19,203 nucleotides of DNA from Rhodospirillaceae bacterium (GTDB taxonomy: Bacteria > Pseudomonadota > Alphaproteobacteria > TMED109 > TMED131): positions 1 through 19,203 of the forward strand of contig CACCMS010000017.1 of NCBI GenBank assembly GCA_902547175.1, given 5' to 3'. Shown piece after piece: positions 6,529-14,431 of the stretch; position 1 is the first letter of the stretch, and each line of letters starts with the position of its first letter. Under the pieces are notes generated by a model. It saw only the letters and a list, made by a program, of their open reading frames with translations, had not been told where the DNA came from and made no database searches. The position numbers and the translations under genes are program-made.

Positions 6529-8109
6529 CTAAAATTTTAGTGCTTTAACTTTTTTAATATTATTTAATTCTTGCAAATCATTTATTACCGAATCGTTTAA
6601 GTATTGATCTAATTCTAATAATGATACAGCTTCTCCTTTACCCGTTCTTCCTAGATTAAAGTTTGCTATATTGATATTTTTACTTCCTAAAAGTGTTCCT
6701 AAAGATCCAATAAAACCAGGTTTATCGTTATTTAATATATATAACATATTAGGAGAAATTTCACCTTCAATTCTCATATTCATAATAGATATTATTCTCG
6801 AATTATTAGCAAAGGTTATACCGGCATAATTAAATTCTTCATCAGAGGTAGAGATATTAATATGTATTTCAGAAGTGTGAATAGATGTTTCTGTTTGATA
6901 GGAAGAAATAATTTCAATGTTTTTTTGTTTAGCTATAGTTTCTGCATTTATTAAATTTACACTCTCCATTCTATTAGAAAATATTCCTGCAACTACATTT
7001 GCAATTAATGGCTTTGTATTTAAAGATGAGATTTCTCCTCTAAAAGTAATATTAATTTTAGAGATAGTGTTTTCTATAATTTGTCCGCCAAACTTTCCTA
7101 ATTTCAAAGACAAATCAATAAATGGCTTAAGTTTAGGAGCATCCTCAAGGCTTATAGGTGATACATTTATTGAATTAACAATTACATCATTATTCAAGTA
7201 ATCTGAAATTTGTTGGGCAACTTGTATTGCAACATTTTCTTGAGCTTCCGATGTAGATGCTCCTAGATGAGGAGTAAGTATCAAATTATCTACATTAAAT
7301 AACTTTTTATTTTTAGGTGGTTCTTCACTAAATACGTCTAGAGCAGCTCCTGATATCTGGCCTTGGTTTATTAATTCAATAAGGTCGTCTTCTACTATTA
7401 GTCCACCTCTTGCGCAATTAATAATTTTAACATTACTTTTGCATTTAGACAGATTATTTTTATTCAAAATATTCTTAGTCTTATCAGTAAGAGGTGTATG
7501 TAATGTTATAAAATCAGAATGCATTAGTATTTCTTCTAATTCAACTTTTTTTGCTCCAATTTTTTCTGTTTGATCTTTAGAGAGAAATGGATCATAAACA
7601 AATACTTTCATTTTGAGACCTAAACATCTTTCAACAACAAGAGAACCAATATTTCCACAACCAATCATCCCTAAAGTTTTTCCAAATAATTCAGTTCCCA
7701 TAAATCTAGTTTTCTCCCACTTTCCTTCTTTTGTAGATTTACTAGCTTGAGGAATATTTCTAGCTAGAGACATCATCAAACTAATTGTATGCTCAGCGGT
7801 GGTAATTGAGTTACCAAAAGGTGTATTCATTACAACTATACCATTATTGGTTGCTGCTTCGATATCTATATTATCTACTCCTATTCCAGCTCTTCCTAAA
7901 ACTTTAAGTTTTTTTCCAGATTGAATTATTTTTTTTGTAATTTTTGTAGCTGATCTAACTACAATTCCTTCATACTCTTTTACTATATTACAAATTTCTT
8001 CTTCAGATAATCCTATTTTTTTATCAAAACTAATACCATTAGCGGTAAATACTTTTTCTGCTTGTATGCTCATCTTATCTGCTATTAATATTTTTTTCAT
8101 AATACTCAT
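6529..8109 (-). CDS. serA: D-3-phosphoglycerate dehydrogenase SerA (ACT-domain form)
   Basis: Oxidises 3-phosphoglycerate to 3-phosphohydroxypyruvate with NAD+, the first step of serine synthesis. In order: an N-terminal catalytic half, the Rossmann NAD site GMIGCGNIGS (about 148-157), the catalytic set Arg234 (NCARGG), Glu in DVFSEEPP and His281 (LTPHLGAS), an intervening substrate-binding-like domain, and a C-terminal ACT domain (NNDKPGFIGSLGTLLGSKNINIANFNLGR region), which suggests serine feedback. The length of 526 residues fits the long alphaproteobacterial form. The ATG at 8109 overlaps the serC stop as ATGA, which favours coupled translation. The in-frame ATG at 8100 (MKKILIADK) matches the usual family start better, so the first three residues are uncertain. 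Confidence 0.97.
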   Translation of the reverse strand: MSIMKKILIADKMSIQAEKVFTANGISFDKKIGLSEEEICNIVKEYEGIVVRSATKITKKIIQSGKKLKVLGRAGIGVDNIDIEAATNNGIVVMNTPFGNSITTAEHTISLMMSLARNIPQASKSTKEGKWEKTRFMGTELFGKTLGMIGCGNIGSLVVERCLGLKMKVFVYDPFLSKDQTEKIGAKKVELEEILMHSDFITLHTPLTDKTKNILNKNNLSKCKSNVKIINCARGGLIVEDDLIELINQGQISGAALDVFSEEPPKNKKLFNVDNLILTPHLGASTSEAQENVAIQVAQQISDYLNNDVIVNSINVSPISLEDAPKLKPFIDLSLKLGKFGGQIIENTISKINITFRGEISSLNTKPLIANVVAGIFSNRMESVNLINAETIAKQKNIEIISSYQTETSIHTSEIHINISTSDEEFNYAGITFANNSRIISIMNMRIEGEISPNMLYILNNDKPGFIGSLGTLLGSKNINIANFNLGRTGKGEAVSLLELDQYLNDSVINDLQELNNIKKVKALKF

Positions 8110-9260
8110 TCACTTATAAATTTAATAAAACACCACTCTAACCAATCTAGTAGTATATCAATATCTCTTTCATTAACCGTGGCGCCGCCCCATATTCTAA
8201 TTCCAATAGGTGCATCTCTATAGGAATTAATATCATAAGCTATTTTATTTTCTTCTAAAAAAGAAAACATATTATTCATTTTTTCTTTTAGTATGTCAGT
8301 TTCATATTTTTCTAAAACACTTTCTTTTATTCTAAGGCAAATAGAAGTACATGATCTTGTGCTTTCTTCCTCAGGTAAAAAGTCTAACCATAGAGAGTTT
8401 TTTATTTTTTTTTCAACAACTAATAGATTTTTTCTACTAAGTTCAATAGTTTTTTCTATTCCTCCAAGTTGTTTTACCCAGTTTAGTGAATCTAGAGCAT
8501 CTTCTACACATAGCATAGATGGAGTATTAATAGTGCTTCCTGTAAACAATTTTTTATTAACTTTCCCTTTATTAGATAATTGAAAAATTTTTGGTATTGC
8601 TCTATTTGGAATAAAATTTTCTAATCTATGAATTGTTTTCGGGCTTAGAACTATTATACCATGTTGTGCTTCACCACCTAAAACTTTTTGCCATGAAAAA
8701 GTAGTAGCATCTAGCTTTTTCCAGGGTAAGCGCATTGAAAAAGCAGCAGATGTTGCGTCACAAATTGTTAAACCTTCTCTATTATCGGGTATCCAATCAC
8801 CATTTGGAACACATACCCCAGAGGTGGTACCGTTCCATGTAAATACAATATCTTTTTTAAAGTTTACATCATTTAGATTCACAATTTTACCATATTTTGC
8901 TTGTGTCACTTTTGTATTTGGTATTTTAAGTTGGTCAACTATATCTTTCACCCAGTCATTACCAAAACTTTCCCAAGCCAAAACTTCTAGAGGTTTTTCT
9001 CCCAGTAATGACCAAAGCAACATTTCGATTGCTCCTGTGTCTGAGGCAGGAACTATACCAACGAAGAAATTATCTGGAATTTCTAATAATAATTTAGTTA
9101 AATCAATTACCTCTTTAATTCTAGATAGGGCTGTTTTTGATCTATGGGATCTTCCTAAGATTGCCTTAGAATATATATCTGAATTCCATCCTGGTCTTTT
9201 GGCACATGGACCCGATGAAAAATAAGGATTAGAAGGTTTATGTTCTGGTTTTAAAATCAT
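8106..9260 (-). CDS. serC: Phosphoserine aminotransferase SerC
   Basis: PLP enzyme transferring the amino group of glutamate to 3-phosphohydroxypyruvate, the second step of serine synthesis. The start, KPSNPYFSSGPCAKRPGW, and the motifs LGRSHRS, FTWNGTTSGV, CDATSAAFSMRLPW and FSWQKVLGGEAQHG (with the PLP-binding Lys) mark the alphaproteobacterial/archaeal-type SerC rather than the E. coli type. The protein is full length at 384 residues, with an ATG start. The gene overlaps serA by 4 bases. Upstream is the largest intergenic gap in the window (42 bases to thiD), which carries a plausible promoter, so serC is probably the first gene of the serC-serA-hisZ-purA unit. Confidence 0.97.
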   Translation of the reverse strand: MILKPEHKPSNPYFSSGPCAKRPGWNSDIYSKAILGRSHRSKTALSRIKEVIDLTKLLLEIPDNFFVGIVPASDTGAIEMLLWSLLGEKPLEVLAWESFGNDWVKDIVDQLKIPNTKVTQAKYGKIVNLNDVNFKKDIVFTWNGTTSGVCVPNGDWIPDNREGLTICDATSAAFSMRLPWKKLDATTFSWQKVLGGEAQHGIIVLSPKTIHRLENFIPNRAIPKIFQLSNKGKVNKKLFTGSTINTPSMLCVEDALDSLNWVKQLGGIEKTIELSRKNLLVVEKKIKNSLWLDFLPEEESTRSCTSICLRIKESVLEKYETDILKEKMNNMFSFLEENKIAYDINSYRDAPIGIRIWGGATVNERDIDILLDWLEWCFIKFISE

Positions 9261-9265
9261 AATTT

Positions 9266-9299
9266 ATTATAAAATAACGTTGATAAAGGTATGGGTCAA
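9266..9299 (-). promoter_or_regulatory. Candidate promoter for serC-serA-hisZ-purA
   Basis: In the 42-base thiD-serC gap, on the minus strand, TTGACC (9299-9294, five of six matches to TTGACA) is followed after 17 bases by TATTTT (9276-9271, four of six matches to TATAAT). A perfect TATAAT (9271-9266) overlaps it by one base but is 22 bases from the -35 box. Using the first -10 box, the leader would be only a few bases long. This is the best sigma-70-like arrangement in the minus-strand run, but it is unproven. Confidence 0.5.
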
Positions 9300-9302
9300 A
9301 CT

Positions 9303-10106
9303 CTAACTTTTAAAATCTGCAAAATGGTTGATAGGGTTATGCCCTTTGCCAATTAGAAAACTATTTTTTATTCCATTATATACATAATCAATAGATAACT
9401 TTACACTATCTTTAAGATTTTTTCCTAAAAAGAGATTAGCAGTTATTGCTGATGACAAGCTACAGCCAGTTCCGTGAGTATTATTTGTTTTTATTCTTTG
9501 GCTTAGGAATTGATCGGTCTTACCGTTATTAAATAAAATATTAGTAATAGTTTTTTCTTCTTCTAGTACATGTCCTCCTTTAAGTAAAACTCGCTTGATG
9601 TTAAGATCAACGAATTTATCTTTACAATCTAGCATATCATTTATATTTCTTATTTTACAATTTAATATTTTTTCTGCCTCTAGGGTATTAGGTGTTATAA
9701 TATAGCTTTTAGGTATTAAAGTTTTTTTTAAATAACTTATAGCATTTTCCTTCAAAAGAGGATGCCCTCCTTTAGCAACCATAACGGGATCTAAAACTAT
9801 TGGAACTAAAGGAAAGTATTTTTCTAAAGAATTATTGATAACTTTAATAATCTTCTTGTTAGAAAGCATTCCAATTTTTATATATGATATATCTAAGTCT
9901 TGAGCTATAGCTTTAATCTGTTCCTCTATAAAGTGTATTGGTATATTAAAAACTTTATTTACGCCTCTAGTATTTTGTGCTGTTAATGCAGTAAATACAG
10001 TGGCACCATAAACTTTAAAAAAGGTTAAAGTCTTAATATCAGCTTGAATGCCTGCACCAGCGCTTGAGTCAGAGCCGGCTATTAATAGAACTGATTTTTT
10101 TTTCAA
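9303..10106 (-). CDS. thiD: Hydroxymethylpyrimidine / phosphomethylpyrimidine kinase ThiD (TTG start)
   Basis: Phosphorylates HMP and HMP-phosphate to the pyrophosphate used in thiamine synthesis. Ribokinase-fold signatures: LLIAGSDSSAGAGIQADIKT at the N terminus, VLDPVMVAKGGHPLL, YIITPNTLEAEKI and the anion-hole/catalytic motif THGTGCSLSSAI near the C terminus. At 267 residues it is full length. The start must be the TTG at 10106: an in-frame stop lies a few codons upstream, no ATG lies between, and the TTG gives exactly the family's usual N terminus. The TTG overlaps the glmM stop as TTGA. No other thiamine gene is nearby. Its placement after glmM recurs in alphaproteobacteria, as far as I recall, rather than reflecting a thiamine operon, and no TPP riboswitch is visible. 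A pyridoxal kinase activity is possible for some members. Confidence 0.94.
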   Translation of the reverse strand: MKKKSVLLIAGSDSSAGAGIQADIKTLTFFKVYGATVFTALTAQNTRGVNKVFNIPIHFIEEQIKAIAQDLDISYIKIGMLSNKKIIKVINNSLEKYFPLVPIVLDPVMVAKGGHPLLKENAISYLKKTLIPKSYIITPNTLEAEKILNCKIRNINDMLDCKDKFVDLNIKRVLLKGGHVLEEEKTITNILFNNGKTDQFLSQRIKTNNTHGTGCSLSSAITANLFLGKNLKDSVKLSIDYVYNGIKNSFLIGKGHNPINHFADFKS

Positions 10107-11449
10107 ATTTTTTCTTTCATTAAACTTACTATCTTTTTAGAAATAGACTTTGCTAATTCTAAATTCTTTGCTTCTATCATTGTTCTGATTTTATTCTCAG
10201 TTCCAGATTTTCTAATTACAATTCTAGCGTCTTTTTTATCTATTTTTTTTTCAATCTTTTTTTTTATATTACTTATTATCGACTCAGGTTTTCGATTGTT
10301 ATTAATTGGAAAGTTTTGCATGATCTGAGGGTAAGGTATGTATATGTTTGCTAGAGTTGAAAGTTTTTTATTTTCAAACTTCATAATACCTAAAACTTCT
10401 AAAGAGGCTAAAATTCCGTCACCTGTAGATGAATATTTATCTAAAATAATATGACCGGATGGTTCTCCACCTAAAACAAAGCTTTCTTCTTTCATAGATT
10501 GAATTATATTGCGATCACCTACATCAGTTCTAATTAAATTAATTTTTTTTTCTAAAAAATAATTTTCTAAAGCCTTGTTTGTCATAACAGTACCAACAAC
10601 TGTATTCTGAAACAAATTATTATTTTTTTTCCAAAACTGAGCAATAATAGCAATAATTTTATCTCCATCAACAATTACTCCATTTTCGTCAACTAAAATG
10701 GTCCTGTCTGCATCTCCATCTAGAGCAATTCCAACATCAGCTTTAAATTCTATTACTTTATTAATAAGATTATTTGGGAATGTTGACCCACTATTTTCAT
10801 TTACATTGGTTCCATCAGGACTAACATTTATAGGAAAAACAGTAGCTCCTAGTTCCCACAAGATTTTAGGTGCTACATTATAAGCTGCTCCATTTGCGCA
10901 ATCAATTACTATTCTTAGACCGTCTAAGCGTAGTTTTGAAGATATTTTAGATTTCAGATATTCTATATACCTTCCCCCAGCATCTTCAATTCTCTTTGCT
11001 CTACCAAGGTTTTCTGGCTTCACTAAATTTTTAAATTTAGAGTCAATGAGCTTTTCAATATTTAGTTCATCTTTATCAGATAATTTAGTTCCATCTGGTC
11101 CAAAAATTTTAATTCCATTATCGGAATAATGATTATGAGATGCAGATATCATAACTCCTACATCACATCTCATAGATGAAACTAAAGCTGAGACTCCCGG
11201 TGTTGGTAAAGGGCCAGTTAGATATACATTCATCCCCATACTTAAGAATCCTGCTGTTAAGGATGGTTCTATTGTGTAGTTTGATAATCTAGTGTCTTTT
11301 CCGATTAGAACAAAATGCTTATGATTGCCTCTTGTAAAATATTCAGCAGTTGCCATACCAATATTTAATGCTAAGGAAGCATTCATCTTATTAGAGTTAG
11401 CTTTTCCTCTTATACCATCTGTTCCAAAATATTTTCTTTTATTGTTCAT
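10103..11449 (-). CDS. glmM: Phosphoglucosamine mutase GlmM
   Basis: Interconverts glucosamine-6-phosphate and glucosamine-1-phosphate on the route to UDP-GlcNAc, the precursor of peptidoglycan and lipid A. All four phosphohexomutase regions are visible: YFGTDGIRGKAN at the start; the phosphoserine loop GVMISASHNHYSDNGIKIFG (the Ser before His, residue 104, is expected to carry phosphate); the metal loop ALDGDADR; the sugar-binding GGEPSGHII; and the phosphate-binding VIRKSGTENKIRTMIEA at the C terminus. GTDGIRG plus SASHN distinguishes it from phosphomannomutase/phosphoglucomutase relatives. Length 448, ATG start. It follows folP by 6 bases and overlaps the thiD start by 4; the ftsH-folP-glmM order is a known, widely conserved arrangement in proteobacteria. 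Confidence 0.97.
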   Translation of the reverse strand: MNNKRKYFGTDGIRGKANSNKMNASLALNIGMATAEYFTRGNHKHFVLIGKDTRLSNYTIEPSLTAGFLSMGMNVYLTGPLPTPGVSALVSSMRCDVGVMISASHNHYSDNGIKIFGPDGTKLSDKDELNIEKLIDSKFKNLVKPENLGRAKRIEDAGGRYIEYLKSKISSKLRLDGLRIVIDCANGAAYNVAPKILWELGATVFPINVSPDGTNVNENSGSTFPNNLINKVIEFKADVGIALDGDADRTILVDENGVIVDGDKIIAIIAQFWKKNNNLFQNTVVGTVMTNKALENYFLEKKINLIRTDVGDRNIIQSMKEESFVLGGEPSGHIILDKYSSTGDGILASLEVLGIMKFENKKLSTLANIYIPYPQIMQNFPINNNRKPESIISNIKKKIEKKIDKKDARIVIRKSGTENKIRTMIEAKNLELAKSISKKIVSLMKEKI

Positions 11450-11455
11450 AATTTT

Positions 11456-12478
11456 TTAATTTGCTCTTTTAAATATATTGATTGCTTCCTTTGTTTCCTG
11501 AACATCATGAACCCTTAAAATTTTAGCTCCTTTAGCATAGGCATCTACTGCTAATACAACTGATGGTGTCAAGGTATCAGTTTTAGTTAACCTTTTAATC
11601 AGACTTTTTCTTGAAACACCAATCATCAAATAGTGCCCCAAATCTAAAAATATACCAAGATTTTTGAGTATATCATAGTTATGTTCTAAGGTTTTAGCAA
11701 AACCTATTCCAGGATCTAAAATAATTCTTTCTTTAGATATGTTCATTCTTTTTAATGCATTTAATTTCTTTTTAAAAAAATTATATATATCACATACTAC
11801 ATTATTATAAATAGGATTATTTTGCATTATTTGTGGAGTTCCTCTAGAATGCATAAGGACATACATACAGTTATAATCTTTTAGCAACTTTAAAGTATTA
11901 TTATCATAATTTAGACTCGAAACATCATTTATTATTTTTGTTCCTAAATCTAATGCAACTTGCATCGTTAGAGAGTTTCTTGTATCACAGGAGATTAAAA
12001 TATTGTTTTTTGCTAACTCCTTTATAACTGGTTTAATTCTTTTTATTTCTTCTTCACTATCTATAACTGAGGCCCCTGGTCTAGTTGATTCTCCCCCAAC
12101 ATCAATAATATCTGCTCCTTCTTTTACTAAAGTTTCTGCTCTATTTAGAGCACTTTTAAGGTCAAAGTATCGCCCACCATCATGAAAACTATCCTCAGTA
12201 ATATTTAATACTCCCATAATAATAGGCTTTTGAGTGTTAACAAAATCAATAGGCGATATTGGATTGTTAATTCTTTTTAATCTAGCACTTAAGTTCAGGT
12301 ACTCTTCAAGGTATGTATTAGACTTATAATTTTTAAATGTTTTAGATATATTAACGGTATGTTTTATTGCAAAACTGTTCTTTCTATTAGTCTTTAAAAT
12401 ATTTGCGTTTTGAAATTTTATGTTTCCTTTTTCATCAAAGGAACGATGAAAAGGTTGTAAATAAAATTCTTCAATCAA
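11456..12478 (-). CDS. folP: Dihydropteroate synthase FolP with N-terminal extension (TTG start)
   Basis: Joins p-aminobenzoate to the pterin pyrophosphate to make dihydropteroate for folate. The TIM-barrel domain starts near residue 85 and has the usual motifs: IIMGVLNITEDSFHDGG, IIDVGGESTRPGA, ISCDTRNSLTMQVALDLG, INDVSSL, LMHSRGTPQIMQ, ILDPGIGFAKT and IGVSRKSLI. Before it lies an ~84-residue extension (FYLQPFHRSFDEKGNIKF...), typical in pattern of alphaproteobacterial FolP (YLRP-like start), so I take it as real. No ATG exists until residue 88. The TTG at 12478 is the first usable start, 12 bases after the ftsH stop, and lies in the same frame as ftsH. The resistance-relevant loops look ordinary. 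glmM follows after 6 bases. Confidence 0.94.
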   Translation of the reverse strand: MIEEFYLQPFHRSFDEKGNIKFQNANILKTNRKNSFAIKHTVNISKTFKNYKSNTYLEEYLNLSARLKRINNPISPIDFVNTQKPIIMGVLNITEDSFHDGGRYFDLKSALNRAETLVKEGADIIDVGGESTRPGASVIDSEEEIKRIKPVIKELAKNNILISCDTRNSLTMQVALDLGTKIINDVSSLNYDNNTLKLLKDYNCMYVLMHSRGTPQIMQNNPIYNNVVCDIYNFFKKKLNALKRMNISKERIILDPGIGFAKTLEHNYDILKNLGIFLDLGHYLMIGVSRKSLIKRLTKTDTLTPSVVLAVDAYAKGAKILRVHDVQETKEAINIFKRAN

Positions 12479-12490
12479 ATTATATATCGA

Positions 12491-14419
12491 TTAAGATGTA
12501 TTTTTTACAGTTAAAGGTACAGAACCAATTGGTTTTTCTTTAATTTTTCTATCAGTTTTTTTATTTTCTGTCTTGTTTGAATCTGAATCTTTGTCTCCAT
12601 CATCCTTAACTATTTTTTTTCCATCAAGAAGATCTTTAATTTCTGAAGCAGTGAGTGTTTCATACTCAAGTAATCCTTTTGCTATTACATGTAAATCTTT
12701 AAGTTTGGAATTAATAATCTTCTTTGCTGTGGCTTCTCCTTTTTTAACTAAGGCTTTAACTTCGCTGTCTATGATGCGTGCAGTTTCATCTGATATGTTG
12801 GTTTGCTGAGATACTGAATGGCCAAGAAAAACTTCTTCTTGATTACTTTCGTATCTCAAAGGTCCTAGTTTATCAGAAAACCCAAACTCTTTTACCATTC
12901 TTTTAGCTAAATTTGTAGCTTGTTGAATATCGTTACCTGCTCCTGTAGTAATGTTATTTTTACCATAGATTAACTCCTCTGCAATTCTTCCACCAAAAAG
13001 CGATGCCAGCTGAGCATTTAATTCATTATAAGTATGAGCTAATTTATCCCTTTCAGGCAACCACATAGTTACGCCTAGTGCTCTTCCTCTAGGAATAATA
13101 GTGACTTTATGAAGAGGTTCATGGCCTTCGGCATTTAACATCACTAAAGCATGTCCAGCTTCATGATATGCAGTCTTTTCCTTTTCATCTTCTGTCATTA
13201 CCATTGATCTTCTTTCACTACCCATCATTACTTTATCTTTAGCCTCTTCAAATTCAATCATTGAAACATTCTTCTTATTTTTTCTAGCAGCTAGTAAAGC
13301 TGCCTCATTAACAATATTAGCCAAATCAGCACCAGAAAACCCTGGAGTTCCACGGGCTATTGTTCTTGCATCAACATCCGAAGCTAGCGGTACTTTTTTC
13401 ATATGAACCTTTAATATTTTCTCTCTACCAACAATATCAGGGTTAGGAACAACAACTTGTCTGTCAAATCTACCTGGTCTGAGAAGTGCCGGATCTAACA
13501 CATCTGGTCTATTTGTAGCTGCTATTAAAATAACACCTTCGTTAGTTTCAAATCCATCCATTTCAACAAGCAACTGATTTAAGGTTTGCTCTCTTTCATC
13601 ATTACCTCCTCCTAAACCTGCGCCTCTATGCCTTCCAACTGCATCAATTTCATCTACAAAAATTATGCATGGTGCATTTTTTTTTCCTTGTTCAAACATG
13701 TCCCTAACTCTAGAAGCTCCTACACCAACAAACATTTCAACAAAGTCCGATCCAGAAATAGTGAAAAAAGGCACATTCGCTTCCCCAGCAACAGCTCTTG
13801 CTATTAAGGTTTTACCGGTTCCAGGAGGTCCTACAAGTAATACACCTTTAGGTATTTTTCCTCCTAGTCTTTGAAACTTGATAGGATTTTTTAAGTATTC
13901 AACAACTTCTTCTAATTCCTCTTTAGCTTCATCAACACCTGCTACATCATTAAATGTTACTTTTCCATGCTTTTCTGTTAATAATTTTGCTTTTGATCTT
14001 CCAAAACCAAGTGAACCTCCACCTTTGCCTTGCATTTGTCTCATAAAAAAAATCCAAACACCAATAAAAAGTAGCATAGGTAACCAATTTAAAAATAGTC
14101 CCAGAAGGGGTGATACTGCTTCTTCTTCAGGAGCTGAATTAATTATAACATTATGAGATGATAATTTTTCTATAATATTTGGATCATTAGGAGGTGTGTA
14201 AGTAGAAAATTTGCTTCCATCATCAAGGTGGCCTGATATAGTTCTACCAACAATTGAAACGTCATTAACTTTGTCAGTATCAACAAGTTTTAAAAATTCA
14301 GAGTAAGGTAATTTAGCTGATCTTGTTTGACCTTGATTTTGATTAAATAAATTAAAGACTAAAACTAATACCAGGGCAATAACTACCCATATAAAAACAT
14401 TTTTTCCTGAATTATTCAA
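12491..14419 (-). CDS. ftsH: ATP-dependent zinc metalloprotease FtsH (TTG start)
   Basis: Membrane-anchored AAA+ protease that degrades damaged membrane proteins and regulators (RpoH and LpxC in E. coli). In order: transmembrane helix 1 (about 8-25), a periplasmic domain, transmembrane helix 2 (about 104-126), the AAA module with Walker A GPPGTGKT (197-204), Walker [11 protein letters not shown], the second region of homology [21 protein letters not shown], and the zinc protease motif HEAGH (419-423). The C-terminal tail is charged and low-complexity. Length 642. The start is TTG at 14419: the codon just before it is an in-frame stop, the TTG gives the canonical N terminus (xNNxGKN), and AAGGA lies 6 bases upstream. 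An ATG 6 bases upstream is out of frame and meets a stop after four codons. Confidence 0.98.
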   Translation of the reverse strand: MNNSGKNVFIWVVIALVLVLVFNLFNQNQGQTRSAKLPYSEFLKLVDTDKVNDVSIVGRTISGHLDDGSKFSTYTPPNDPNIIEKLSSHNVIINSAPEEEAVSPLLGLFLNWLPMLLFIGVWIFFMRQMQGKGGGSLGFGRSKAKLLTEKHGKVTFNDVAGVDEAKEELEEVVEYLKNPIKFQRLGGKIPKGVLLVGPPGTGKTLIARAVAGEANVPFFTISGSDFVEMFVGVGASRVRDMFEQGKKNAPCIIFVDEIDAVGRHRGAGLGGGNDEREQTLNQLLVEMDGFETNEGVILIAATNRPDVLDPALLRPGRFDRQVVVPNPDIVGREKILKVHMKKVPLASDVDARTIARGTPGFSGADLANIVNEAALLAARKNKKNVSMIEFEEAKDKVMMGSERRSMVMTEDEKEKTAYHEAGHALVMLNAEGHEPLHKVTIIPRGRALGVTMWLPERDKLAHTYNELNAQLASLFGGRIAEELIYGKNNITTGAGNDIQQATNLAKRMVKEFGFSDKLGPLRYESNQEEVFLGHSVSQQTNISDETARIIDSEVKALVKKGEATAKKIINSKLKDLHVIAKGLLEYETLTASEIKDLLDGKKIVKDDGDKDSDSNKTENKKTDRKIKEKPIGSVPLTVKNTS

Positions 14420-14425
14420 TTATCA

Positions 14426-14430
14426 TCCTT
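14426..14430 (-). promoter_or_regulatory. Ribosome binding site deciding the ftsH TTG start
   Basis: AAGGA lies in the 12-base gap between tilS and ftsH, 6 bases before the TTG. It is the strongest Shine-Dalgarno match I see in the window and, with the in-frame stop just upstream, fixes the TTG as the start. Confidence 0.7.
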
Positions 14431-14431
14431 T

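Noticed and set aside
8824..9225. 133-codon open frame antisense to serC
   Set aside because: It is fully covered by the well-conserved SerC sequence, and its translation shows no domain or signal; AT-rich coding strands often leave such open antisense frames.
9261..9302. Terminator or riboswitch in the thiD-serC gap
   Set aside because: At 42 bases the gap is too short for a riboswitch, and I see no stem-loop followed by a T run on the minus strand.
13665..14156. Two adjacent antisense open frames within ftsH
   Set aside because: They mirror the highly conserved FtsH AAA and membrane regions and have no coding character of their own.
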